A stretch of 64,000 bases of DNA, from assembly GCF_036320965.1 (NCBI RefSeq), contig NC_092265.1:1027001-1091000 (forward strand), read 5' to 3'. Of the stretch, positions 13,380-23,194 are shown piece by piece; position 1 is the first letter of the stretch, and every line of letters begins with the position of its first letter. This stretch comes from Panulirus ornatus (taxonomy: Eukaryota; Arthropoda; Malacostraca; Decapoda; Palinuridae). The notes below the pieces were generated by a model that saw nothing but the letters and a program-made list of their open reading frames with translations, was not told the origin of the DNA and did not search any database. The translations under genes and the position numbers were made by a program.

Positions 13380-14825
13380 CTGATGAAAGATTTAGAGCTA
13401 AATATTTCTTCAGTATCTTGTTACCTATCGAATGAATTAAAGGCTAAGAAGCAGCACTGGAGTTCTTTAGTTATAGAGACTCTGTTGCCATGGCCACTCC
13501 TTTGAGGGAGTTCCTGTTGGAACAGGCATCAGAGATATAGATAGATAGATAGATAGATAGATGAATTAACAGTTATTAAGATATTCACAAAAATAATGGA
13601 GAAAATGTGTGGTAGAGATAGACAATTCAGTGAGATAGAACAGCTATTCATTATCCAACTTATGCCTTGTAAAGGACATGGTAATTTGTATTTTCATTAC
13701 ATAAATTGTCTGCAATCATCGTTTTGGGTGCTTATCCATGATTTGATCAGGGTGGGTGAGCAAATTACAAACTCGTCAACATAATGATGAAGATCTCAAA
13801 ATAAGAGGATATGTAAGAACACTTTGTATCTTAGAGAACCCATGGTATGTATGAACACATTGTACCTTACAGAACCTGTCACTCTTTAGGCATAAGGCAT
13901 TTGTATGTTAGATTTAATTACTATAGTTAGTCAAATTCCATAAAACCAAATTCATCTGTCAGGGACCATTTTTGAATAAGAATGAATTTATAGTACATGA
14001 TAAAATAGCTGATTTATAATCATGGGAGTTTTGTTCCCTGAAAGATATTAACATGCCTTTGCAGACAAAGTTTATAATGAACTTATGTCACTGTTTAAGG
14101 AAGGTGATGAAATGGACATGTTGTTTCATAGGTCATTGTTGTAAATCATTAAAAACTATAGACATTTCCTTTTGAGGAACTAAAAGAATTATAATAATTG
14201 TAAAGATATAGTAAATTACTGTATAGTTTACAGCTAAAGGAGGTGACACTCAGTGACATTGCTCCCCTTTAGATAAGCCCCAGTCCTTTTCATTAGGCTT
14301 TTTCTTAACTCATAAACTAACAATTATTTAAAGACATGAATATTATGGAGAAAGTGGATGATAGAGATGGAACAGTTATCTAATACAGGAATGCTTGTAA
14401 ATGCGGGAAAGTTGGCTCCTGTGGCAGCATATTGTACAGTTTTTCCTTGATACATTTTATGGGATATGTGTTACCTAAGTCTGAACTAATGATTTTTTTT
14501 ATATATTCACAAAAATAAAAGATGGAACAGCTATTGAATGCTGGAACACTATTGAGCATGGGAAAGCTAGCTCCCATGGTAACACTGAATTTTTCAAATT
14601 ATATTCATTAAGCAGTATGATAGATTTAATTTTTTGTACATTTTCCTAAACAGTTCTTTTTCTTGAGTTGTTACCTAACTCATAGAATGATAATGATTTA
14701 AATATTCACATTGATAACAGAAAATGTTGAAGAAACTAGTTAAGGAGACTAATTATTAAGGCCACCCCCTTTAGGGAGTTTCAGGAGAGAACAGGCATCA
14801 AAGATAGAGATAGATATAACAAACA
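13380..14825. repeat. Degenerate dispersed-repeat copies in loose tandem
   Basis: Several motifs recur at irregular spacing. 'gccactcctttgagggagttc' (about 13,493) matches 'gccaccccctttagggagttt' (about 14,760). Both are followed by 'acaggcatca.agata' and a GATA-type run. 'atattcacaaaaataa' or a close relative recurs at about 13,584, 14,505 and 14,708. 'gatggaacag' recurs at about 14,365 and 14,521. I read this as three or four eroded copies of an unnamed repeat. Its limits and family are uncertain. Confidence 0.4.
13536..13562. repeat. (GATA)n microsatellite
   Basis: Six to seven uninterrupted GATA units sit at the end of one copy of the degenerate repeat. A shorter gatagata block occurs at the same relative place near 14,805, so the run probably belongs to that repeat's tail. 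Confidence 0.85.
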
Positions 14826-16060
14826 AACATTCCAAACTTTCTTCCATTCTTTGTGCAGTTAGGGGGAGATAATATTGCCAGATCCATATGGCTTAAAGTT
14901 TTTAAGATACTTATGGGAATACAGGACAGAAGGCTACCACTGTAAATGTGAAACTAAAGTTATGTAGGAGTTTTGGTGAAGGAAAGAAGTTTATGACTGG
15001 AGCCTGAATATTTAGATAAGAATCCTGAAGTTAGAAGGTTGCACACCTCAACATATGTTTACCATGGATATGGCTGACTTATTTTGTTAAAGAAAACTAG
15101 CCAAGACATTCATTTGCAAGGAAGAAAAGATTGCTCCAGGGTATGAGGCTGCCAAAGATCACTTAACACTTCTGTTGGGAATGCTGAAGGAGATTTTAAA
15201 CTCAAGGCCTCATTCGCGTTTCATTAATAGGATCTCAGGGCAAGGTACAATGCCTAATCTATTATTTTCAACAGTTGCTGAATCATTATTCTGTGGGAAT
15301 GCAGACTAGTGTAATGTCCCTACCTCTCCCTCCTGGCATCACTCACTTAACCTTACCCCACTTCATCACCACCTCAGACACTAATTGCCACATTTTTTAG
15401 TAAGTTTTCGTTAAATATGGTCAAAATTGTATGCTAAATTACTTCATGCATACTCCATGCATGCTCATAAAAATAACCCTCATTTTGTAGTGGGATTCAG
15501 CTTCTGAATTTATGATGCCAAGACATGCAACATAATGCCCTGTTGTAAATTGGGGGCTCCTCATATTTCGGAAATTAAGATGATTTAATGTATATTCAGG
15601 TACTGTTCTTTTGTAACTAACGTGAGTGACTGTTTATGTTCATATCACTTTTGTTAAACCATAAAAATGTGTAAACCTAATTAGAATTCTGCATTGAAAT
15701 GCATGGAAAAGCTTGATAGGTAAAATTTAATTTCATTAATATTATTAGCAAACAAAGGGAGATATATTGTGATGTACAGAATAAGTAGGGAAGTGTCTGA
15801 CATATCTGGATTCTCCTTTATTTTCTGGTATTTACCCTTATAAATCATATTTCATATCGGGAATGTGCATGTGTATGTTTGTATAATTACCTATATGTAT
15901 GGTACAGAAAGGATGTTTTACACTCTTACAACACTCTTGAACTTTCTCTAGTATCATTTAACTTTCTAAACTATGTATGTTGTGTGCATTCACAGTTTTA
16001 CTCATTTAGTTTATTCTGTGCACCCATTACTCATGTGCCATTCTTTTCTAACAAGTCTCT
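14826..16060. other. AT-rich stretch, nothing recognised
   Basis: No open frame with recognisable similarity, repeat homology or RNA structure was seen in either strand. Confidence 0.4.
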
Positions 16061-16061
16061 T

Positions 16062-16440
16062 GCTTAGATTTCATGTTATAGTCTCTGGGTGTTCTTTTCT
16101 GCAACTTTCAAAGCACTGTTCTTTGTTGGTGTTATCAAAATGGTGTATGAACTTAAAGATTGGTTATCAAACTGGTTTATAATCTTGAAGGTTGTAATCA
16201 AGTCAACCCTTACTCTTTTTTACTGCTGTGTTGGACAAATTTATGGCTGTTAACCTGTCACTGTAACTCTTTTTTTCTTAATTCTAGCACTATATTTGTT
16301 GCCCTCCTATGGACCTTCTCTGTTATTTCTTTGTGCTCTCTAAGTGTGGTAGCCAAAATTGAGAACTATTTTCTAATTTTAGCCTAATATAGGATGTCAA
16401 CAGTTTCCTGAATATTTCCTTATCGATACATTTGAGTGCA
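16062..16440 (-). pseudogene. Beta LINE relic, C-terminal (thumb) part
   Basis: The minus strand reads CIDKEIFRKLLTSYIR, then LKLENSSQFWLPHLES and, after frame changes, RLTAINL and TTFKIINQFDN. This is the order typical of the region after the RT palm in CR1/jockey-like LINEs (the YIRPKLEYAS...W.PHL block, then RLTAINLPTLE). Frameshifts and stops are frequent, so it is a relic. No RT catalytic residues remain in the segment. Confidence 0.7.
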
Positions 16441-16599
16441 GTTCATCTCCTTTATCATTCACTTAAGGTGGGGCTCTGGTTACACATTTACTACATCCTC
16501 TTTTAGTCGATTCCATTCATCTACCACTCTTGTATTGTATATGTATTTCTTTATATATTTTTTTGACAATATTTTGCTTAATATCATCTTATTGAGGTA

Positions 16600-18880
16600 T
16601 GGTAGATAGGAGACTTAAGATGACACAATCAGTTTGAAACTGCAAAGAAAAAGCAGATTATGGATAAGTTGAAGGAAAATGAAGAGGACTTAGCACGTTC
16701 CAGGAATTAACAGAAAAATTAACCACCATACAGGTTAGAGATGTGTTTGGAAAGGTTACTCATGGCAAGTCTTTGATGATCTTCAGACTAGAAGAAAAGC
16801 ATCTTCCAGACAAAGAAGACAAAAAACTAGGGAATGTGACAGCTAGTAGGTTGCTAGATACAATAGAACTGGTATTTGCAAGTCAAAAAGTAAAGGAAGA
16901 GAAGAGAATGGGGTCATGCTGGAGGACATTAGGAAAAGGCCACAAAAGGTAAAGTCCAACATGTAAGTGTGTAGCCAGCAGATATTGAGATAGTCATACA
17001 AGCTTCCCAGAAGAAGGCACTTCAAAGAAGTGTAGTTCAAAAGTAACAGGGTAAGAGAGGAGACGGAGAGAGTTTGAGAGAACTGGCTAAAGGGGAAAAA
17101 AAGAGAAAGGAATTAGATCAGGCCAGGGGAGTAACACCACAGGAGGGATGGAACTAGCTAGTAGCAAATGCAATAGACTTACAGTCCTGTTTACTAATGT
17201 AGATGGAGTGGTTGTGAATGTTAAGAAAGTAGAATTTAAAGACCTTTTCAGCGATAGCAACCCATTATCATTGGAGTGGTTAAGACTAAACTCATGAAGG
17301 AGCTAAATACTAGTCTACTCTACCTTGAAAGGTATATAGTAATGAGGAGGGACTGAGACAATTAAAGGCAAAAGGGATTGGTCCTCTAAAAAAAGTGTAA
17401 AGTCAAATTCCAGGAGTTAGTAATAGATTTTATCTTCAAGTGAGAAAAAATACTGTGGGAAGAAAGTGCTCAGTAATGCTAAGGTTAGTCTACAACCCTC
17501 CAAGGAACTACAGTGACACAGAGCGAATATGCATTGACAGCAATGAAGGAACAGCCAGGATGGTGAGGGAGATGGTGAGATACTCCCGTAATGGAGTTGG
17601 TAAATGACTTATAATGGGAGATGTTAATTATGAGGAAATAGACTAGGAGAACTTCGATGTTCACGGAGACATGGACATACAAGTTCTTTAAATATGTGCA
17701 AGAGAACTTTTTATATCAACATGTCATGGAGCATATGAGATTATGGGGGAAAGACATGGAAAGACACACCTTTATTACTAGACTTCATCTTTATTTAAGG
17801 TAATATGGAAATAGAGTACATCAAATAGGAAGAAGTGATCATAAAGTAATTGATTTTGCTATGTGGTGGAAGAGAAAGCACGAGAAGGGTCAGATGAAGT
17901 ACAAGACTCATAGAGAAAATATAATCAAGGCAGCTGTATAGAGCTGGTCAACGTATTTGAGAGTGGAGACTGGGGAAAAAGAGTGTCCTACATTAATAGT
18001 TTAACCTATAATAAGGCTATAAATCCTGAGCTTTTCCATAAATTCATTGAGAATTCTTTAACAGTTAAAGAGAAGCTGATCAGGCTAAGTGATTCAAAAG
18101 GGAGGAGTTGTTGAGGATGTTGTAAGGATGAATAAGTAACTGAATAATATGTTCAAAAGTGTTTTATTTATTTATAGTTATCAATGATTATCCCAGGACC
18201 AGTTTTTAAGGAAGAGTCCTGGTGTTACCTTGGATCTTTTTCATGGGGCTCGTGCAGCCTGACTGTGCTACTTGCAGTAGCAGGGAAGTGTGAATGCCTT
18301 TGGAGTGAAAAGTTTTTTAACAAGACTTTATTCCCAATGACAGAGCCTCACCAAAGGTGACTTTTCACCTTGACCAGGTGGAGTCCAGCAGCAGAAATGT
18401 TTTCATTGTGGAAGGCACTATAGCCCCAACACCAGTAAAATGGAATGGGAGGAGGTTTTACAAAACTTTGAGATATCTGAAAATGATTTTATTGGAGTAC
18501 TAATAGGTCTTGACCAACAAGGTCTTGATGAAATGTCACCATATGTACTGAAAGTGTGTGCAAATACATTAGACACACCTCTGAAATACTGTTTAAGATG
18601 TCACTGGAGAGAGACATTGTCAAGTGAATGGGAAAAGGAAGATGTCATACATATTTATAAGAAAGCAGGCAGGGAAGAGGCACCAAACTATAGATCTGTC
18701 TTACTATCTAGTATGATCTTTAACATTCTGGAAGAGGTAATTACAAAGCAAATAGATGACTTTCTACAGAGGAGAAATTACCAAAGTGAGAGTCAGCATG
18801 AATTTAGGAAAAGGAAGTTATGTGCAACAAATCTTTTAAATTTCAACAAGTGAGTGAGGTCTATCTTAGGAAAGGATGGG
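16600..18880 (+). pseudogene. Beta LINE relic: possible ORF1 remnant, endonuclease, linker, RT start
   Basis: Plus-strand blocks appear in element order. Near 17,185 is RLTVLFTNVDGVV, the usual endonuclease opening (LYTNADG). Near 17,490-17,645 come NPPRNYSDTERICID and LIMGDVNYEEID, with the GDxN motif. At about 18,000-18,110 the linker reads KAINPELFHKFIENSL. At 18,440-18,853 the RT start has DQQGLDEMSPYVLKVC, NYRSVLLSSMIFNILE and QHEFRKRKLCATNLL. Stops and shifts interrupt all parts except the last, a 137-codon open stretch. The charged stretch at 16,600-17,150 (DKEDKKLGN) may be an ORF1 remnant, which is weak. An unrelated insert lies at about 18,155-18,290. Confidence 0.75.
18155..18290 (-). 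repeat. Possible small retroposon tail inserted in the beta relic
   Basis: Read on the minus strand, a GC-richer stretch (gcacgagccccatgaaaaag) is followed by a unique body ending in an (ATAA)n tail at about 18,163-18,180. It interrupts the beta linker between VTE..VQKC and the RT start. The tail and position suggest a short retroposon, but I could not delimit its 5' end or find target-site duplications with confidence. Confidence 0.33.
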
Positions 18881-19193
18881 TGGATGTTTGTATCTGGACA
18901 ATTGAAGAGCATTTGACTTGATTCTTACATGGGATGCATATTAACCCCTAAATGTCACACTGAGTTATCTTTTCTGACCCTCAAAATTCTCATTTTTCCA
19001 ATTTGTTTAAAGTATCTGTTTAACCTTACAGTTTCATATATATTCATATAACAGTGAAAAATAAGCACATTAGTAGTATTTCTTGTCAACTACTTTCACT
19101 GCAGTAGCATATAAATGTTTTACAGATGTTTCAGCACTGTGTGTTTAAAGGTATGGGAGTAAGGCCTGCGTGTCAAGTGAGGTGTTTATCATA

Positions 19194-19210
<17 letters not shown>

Positions 19211-19227
<17 letters not shown>

Positions 19228-21646
19228 TTATACTTTGTCGCTGTCTCCCGCGTTTGCGAGGTAGCGCAAGGAAACAGACGAAAGAAATGGCCCAACCCCC
19301 CCCCCCCATACACATCTACATACACACGTCCACACACGCAAATATACATACCTACACAGCTTTCCATGGTTTACCCCAGACGCTTCACATGCCTTGATTC
19401 AATCCACTGACAGCACGTCAACCCCTGTATACCACATGGCTCCAATTCACTCTATTCCTTGCCCTCCTTTCACCCTCCTGCATGTTCAGGCCCCGATCAC
19501 ACAAAATCTTTTTCACTCCATCTTTCCACCTCCAATTTGGTCTCCCTCTTCTCCTCGTTCCCTCCACCTCCGACACATATATCCTCTTGGTCAATCTTTC
19601 CTCACTCATTCTCTCCATGTGCCCAAACCATTTCAAAACACCCTCTTCTGCTCTCTCAACCACGCTCTTTTTATTTCCACACATCTCTCTTACCCTTACG
19701 TTACTTACTCGATCAAACCACCTCACACCACACATTGTCCTCAAACATCTCATTTCCAGCACATCCATCCTCCTGCGCACATCTCTATCCATAGCCCACG
19801 CCTCGCAACCATACAACATTGTTGGAACCACTATTCCTTCAAACATACCCATTTTTGCTTTCCGAGATAATGTTCTCGACTTCCACACATTTTTCAAGGC
19901 TCCCAAAATTTTCGCCCCCTCCCCCACCCTATGATCCACTTCCGCTTCCATGGTTCCATCCGCTGCCAGATCCACTCCCAGATATCTAAAACACTTCACT
20001 TCCTCCAGTTTTTCTCCATTCAAACTCACCTCCCAATTGACTTGACCCTCACCCCTACTGTACCTAATAACCTTGCTCTTATTCCCATTTACTCTTAACT
20101 TTCTTCTTCCACACACTTTACCAAACTCAGTCACCAGCTTCTGCAGTTTCTCACATGAATCAGCCACCAGTGCTGTATCATCAGCGAACAACAACTGACT
20201 CACTTCCCAAGCTCTCTCATCCCCAACAGACTTCATACTTGCCCCTCTTTCCAGGACTCTTGCATTTACCTCCCTAACAACCCCATCCATAAACAAATTA
20301 AACAACCATGGAGACATCACACACCCCTGCCGCAAACCTACATTCACTGAGAACCAATCACTTTCCTCTCTTCCTACACGTACACATGCCTTACATCCTC
20401 GATAAAAACTTTTCACTGCTTCTAACAACTTGCCTCCCACACCATATATTCTTAATACCTTCCACAGAGCATCTCTATCAACTCTATCATATGCCTTCTC
20501 CAGATCCATAAATGCTACATACAAATCCATTTGCTTTTCTAAGTATTTCTCACATACATTCTTCAAAGCAAACACCTGATCCACACATCTTCTACCACTT
20601 CTGAAACCGCACTGCTCTTCCCCAATCTGATGCTCTGTACATGCCTTCACCCTCTCAATCAATACCCTCCCATATAATTTACCAGGAATACTCAACAAAC
20701 TTATACCTCTGTAATTTGAGCACTCACTCTTATCCCCTTTGCCTTTGTACAATGGCACTATGCACGCATTCCGCCAATCCTCAGGCACCTCACCATGAGT
20801 CATACATACATTAAATAACCTTACCAACCAGTCAACAATACAGTCACCCCCTTTTTTAATAAATTCCACTGCAATACCATCCAAACCTGCTGCCTTGCCG
20901 GCTTTCATCTTCCGCAAAGCTTTTACTACCTCTTCTCTGTTTACCAAATCATTTTCCCTAACCCTCTCACTTTGCACACCACCTCGACCAAAACACCCTA
21001 TATCTGCCACTCTGTCATCAGACACATTCAACAAACCTTCAAAATACTCATTCCATCTCCTTCTCACATCACCGCTACTTGTTATCACCTCCCCATTTAC
21101 GCCCTTCATTGAAGTTCCCATTTGCTCCCTTGTCTTACGCACCCTATTTACCTCCTTCCAGAACATCTTTTTATTCTCCCTAAAATTTACTGATAGTCTC
21201 TCACCCCAACTCTCATTTGCCCTTTTTTTCACCTCTTGCACCTTTCTCTTGACCTCCTGTCTCTTTCTTTTATACTTCTCCCACTCAATTGCATTTTTTC
21301 CCTGCAAAAATCGTCCAAATGCCTCTCTCTTCTCTTTCACTAATACTCTTACTTCTTCATCCCACCACTCACTACCCTTTCTAAACAGCCCACCTCCCAC
21401 TCTTCTCATGCCACAAGCATCTTTTGCGCAATCCATCACTGATTCCCTAAATACATCCCATTCCTCCCCCACTCCCCTTACTTCCATTGTTCTCACCTTT
21501 TTCCATTCTGTACACAGTCTCTCCTGGTACTTCCCCACACAGGTCTCCTTCCCAAGCTCACTTACTCTCACCACCTTCTTCACCCCAACATTCACTCCTC
21601 TTTTCTGAAAACCCATACTAATCTTCACCTTAGCCTCCACAAGATA
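19211..21646 (-). mobile_element. Alpha LINE, short 3' UTR subfamily, main (non-inverted) segment
   Basis: The 3' end lies at the left: a poly-T run (19,211-19,229) next to (TA)n, then the terminal core, a short 3' UTR (19,230-19,417) and the coding segment. On the minus strand it begins exactly at the codon for Y in HYLVEAKV (21,644-21,646). The upstream part of the element is present immediately to the right but in the opposite orientation. That is the geometry of a 5' inversion produced by twin priming. Together with the inverted piece it is among the best-preserved alpha copies here. Confidence 0.88.
19418..21646 (-). CDS. Alpha LINE pol, linker-RT-C-terminal domain, 742 open codons
   Basis: This is the longest uninterrupted coding segment in the window. 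In order it has a basic linker (KKVVRVSELGKETCV, RKRQEVKRKVQEVKKRAN), KMKAGKAAGLDGIAVEF (RT entry), NYRGISLLSIPGKLYGR, EEQCGFRSGRRCVDQVF, YVAFMDLEKAYDRV (motif A), LRQGCVMSPWLFNLFMDG (motif B), LLFADDTALVADS (motif C), and the C-terminal block WFGHMERM...RGRPNWRWKDGVKKIL. It stops at VVYRG through TGA, 12 codons before the stop used by the long-UTR subfamily. All RT catalytic aspartates are present. The upstream open frame continues about 68 codons into the inverted segment, but those residues are antisense to the endonuclease and not real. One oddity is RRC where most copies have RGC. Confidence 0.9.
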   Translation of the reverse strand, partial: YLVEAKVKISMGFQKRGVNVGVKKVVRVSELGKETCVGKYQERLCTEWKKVRTMEVRGVGEEWDVFRESVMDCAKDACGMRRVGGGLFRKGSEWWDEEVRVLVKEKREAFGRFLQGKNAIEWEKYKRKRQEVKRKVQEVKKRANESWGERLSVNFRENKKMFWKEVNRVRKTREQMGTSMKGVNGEVITSSGDVRRRWNEYFEGLLNVSDDRVADIGCFGRGGVQSERVRENDLVNREEVVKALRKMKAGKAAGLDGIAVEFIKKGGDCIVDWLVRLFNVCMTHGEVPEDWRNACIVPLYKGKGDKSECSNYRGISLLSIPGKLYGRVLIERVKACTEHQIGEEQCGFRSGRRCVDQVFALKNVCEKYLEKQMDLYVAFMDLEKAYDRVDRDALWKVLRIYGVGGKLLEAVKSFYRGCKACVRVGREESDWFSVNVGLRQGCVMSPWLFNLFMDGVVREVNARVLERGASMKSVGDERAWEVSQLLFADDTALVADSCEKLQKLVTEFGKVCGRRKLRVNGNKSKVIRYSRGEGQVNWEVSLNGEKLEEVKCFRYLGVDLAADGTMEAEVDHRVGEGAKILGALKNVWKSRTLSRKAKMGMFEGIVVPTMLYGCEAWAMDRDVRRRMDVLEMRCLRTMCGVRWFDRVSNVRVREMCGNKKSVVERAEEGVLKWFGHMERMSEERLTKRIYVSEVEGTRRRGRPNWRWKDGVKKILCDRGLNMQEGERRARNRVNWSHVVYRG

Positions 21647-22082
21647 AAATTGAAAGTTGATGGAGAGAGGTGGGTGATTATTGGTGCATATGCACCTGGG
21701 CATGAGAAGAAAGATCATGAGAGGCAAGTGTTTTGGGAGCAGCTGAATGAGTGTGTTAGCGGTTTTGATGCACGAGACCGGGTTATAGTGATGGGTGATT
21801 TGAATGCAAAGGTGAGTAATGTGGCAGTTGAGGGAATAATGGGTATGCATGGGGTGTTCAGTGTTGTAAATGGAAATGGTGAAGAGCTTGTAGATTTATG
21901 TGCTGAAAAAGGACTGATGATTGGGAATACCTGGTTTAAAAAGCGAGATATACATAAGTATACTTATGTAAGTAGGAGAGATGGCCAGAAAGCGTTATTG
22001 GATTACGTGTTAATTGACAGGCGTGCGAAAGAGAGACTTTTGGATGTTAATGTGCTGAGAGGTGCAACTGGAGGGATGTCTG

Positions 22083-22087
<5 letters not shown>
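21647..22087 (+). CDS. Inverted alpha LINE endonuclease segment (twin-priming 5' inversion)
   Basis: Plus-strand coding for the C-terminal two thirds of the APE endonuclease: KVDGERWVIIGAYAPGHEKK, then RVIVMGDLNAKV (GDxN motif), VSRRDGQKALLDYVLIDRRA and ATGGMSDH (SDH motif). It ends at gatcat, the very bases that precede tatcttgtg in intact copies, and the minus-strand segment begins with that tatctt. The two pieces are therefore contiguous in element coordinates with no loss. The 3' end adjoins (TA)n at 22,088, where microhomology to cattat could have allowed second-strand priming. Catalytic residues seen here are conserved; the N-terminal third is missing. Confidence 0.87.

Positions 22088-22132
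<45 letters not shown>
22088..22132. repeat. (TA)n tract between inverted LINE segment and SINE-a
   Basis: An uninterrupted (TA)n run. It is at once the 3' tail of the minus-strand SINE-a on its right and the end point of the inverted alpha segment on its left. Its length differs by a few bases from the duplicate at 26,324-26,368. Confidence 0.9.
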
Positions 22133-22141
<9 letters not shown>

Positions 22142-22370
22142 TTCATACGATTCGCCATTTCCCGCATTTGCGAGGTAGCATTAAGAACAGAGGACTGGGC
22201 CTTAGAGGGAAAATCCTCACCTGGCCCCCTTCTCTGTTCCCTCTTTTGGAAAATTAAAAAAAACCGAGAGGGGAGGATTTCCAGCCACCCGCTCCCTCCC
22301 CTTTTAGTCGCCTTCTACGACACGCAGGGAATACGTGGGAAGTATTCTTTCTCCCCTATCCCCAGGGATA
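22133..22370 (-). mobile_element. SINE-a copy, minus strand
   Basis: About 238 bp. In element orientation it begins tatccctggggataggggag, passes through ggcgactaaaaggggaggga and aaaaggaggg-type purine tracts, then gaacagagaagggggccagg and cctcagttct-like sequence, and ends with the core gctacctcgcaaatgcggga, aatggcgaatcgtatg and poly-A. No open frame, no tRNA-like A/B boxes that I could verify. It is flanked by (TA)n on both sides. The 3' core resembles the alpha LINE 3' end, consistent with mobilisation by alpha machinery. Confidence 0.85.
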
Positions 22371-22387
22371 CATATATATATATATAT

Positions 22388-23192
22388 ACCACATCGTTCC
22401 AATTCACTCCTTTCCCCGCACACCTTTCACCCTCCTGCATGTTCAGGCCCCGATCGCTCAAAATCTCTTTCACTCCATCCTTCAACCTCCAATTTGGTCT
22501 CCCACTTCTCCTCGTTACCTCCACCTCTGACACATATATCCTCTTGGTCAATCTTTCCTCACTCATTCTCTCCATGTGACCAAACCATTTCAAAACACCC
22601 TCTTCTGCTCTCTCAACCACACTCTTTATTACCACACATCTCTCTTACCCTTACATTACTTACTCGATCAAACCACCTCACACCACATATCGTCCTCACA
22701 CAATTTCATTTCCAACACATCCACCCTCCTCCATACAATTACATCAATACCCATGCCTCACAACCATATTTCATTGTTGGAATCACTATCCCTTCAAACA
22801 TACCCATTTTTTGCTCTCCAAGATAATGTTCTTTCCTTCCACACATTCTTCATCACTTCCAGAACCTTTGCCCCTTCCCCACCCTTTGACCCACTTCTGC
22901 TTCCATGGTGTCATTCGCTGCTAAGTCCACTCCCAGATATCTAAAACACTTCACTTCCTCCAATTTTTCTCCATTCAAAATTACATCCCAATTAACTTGT
23001 CCCTCAACCCTACTGAATCTAATAACCTTGCTCTTATTCACATTTAATCTCAACTTTCTCCTTTCCCACACTTTTCCAAACTTGGTCACCAGCCTTTGCA
23101 GTTTGTCACACGAATCAGCCACTAGAGCTATATCATCGGCGAACAAATGACTCACTTTCCAGGCCCTCTCATCCCTAACAGACTGCATACTC
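22388..23192 (-). pseudogene. Alpha LINE fragment, RT motif C to C-terminus
   Basis: The minus strand reads SVRDERAWKVSHLFADDIAL (FADD retained), LNVNKSKVIRFSR and FRYLGVDLAANDTMEAEV. After frame breaks it continues with VVERAEEGVLKWFGHMERM and GRPNWRLKDGVKEIL. It is cut at its 3' side at gtggtata by (TA)n plus SINE-a, and truncated 5' at the tail of the next LINE near 23,192. It differs enough from the neighbouring copies to be an older insertion. Confidence 0.85.
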
Positions 23193-23194
23193 AT

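Noticed and set aside
13536..13562. (GATA)n as a CRISPR-like or regulatory array
   Set aside because: It is a plain microsatellite with no spacers; the genome is eukaryotic.
20895..21608. Long plus-strand frame (about 237 codons, Ser/Pro/Phe-rich), and its many relatives near each LINE copy
   Set aside because: It is the antisense shadow of the alpha linker and RT. The same antisense frames recur wherever alpha does, and they are broken exactly where alpha is broken.
21647..21850. N-terminal 68 residues of the long minus-strand frame reaching 21,850
   Set aside because: These residues are antisense to the inverted endonuclease, a chance extension across the inversion breakpoint.
22080..22370. 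Frame running from the endonuclease through (TA)n into the SINE-a (IYIYIY-rich protein)
   Set aside because: The repetitive IY run is translated (TA)n and the rest is SINE-a; no selection or domain supports a fusion protein.
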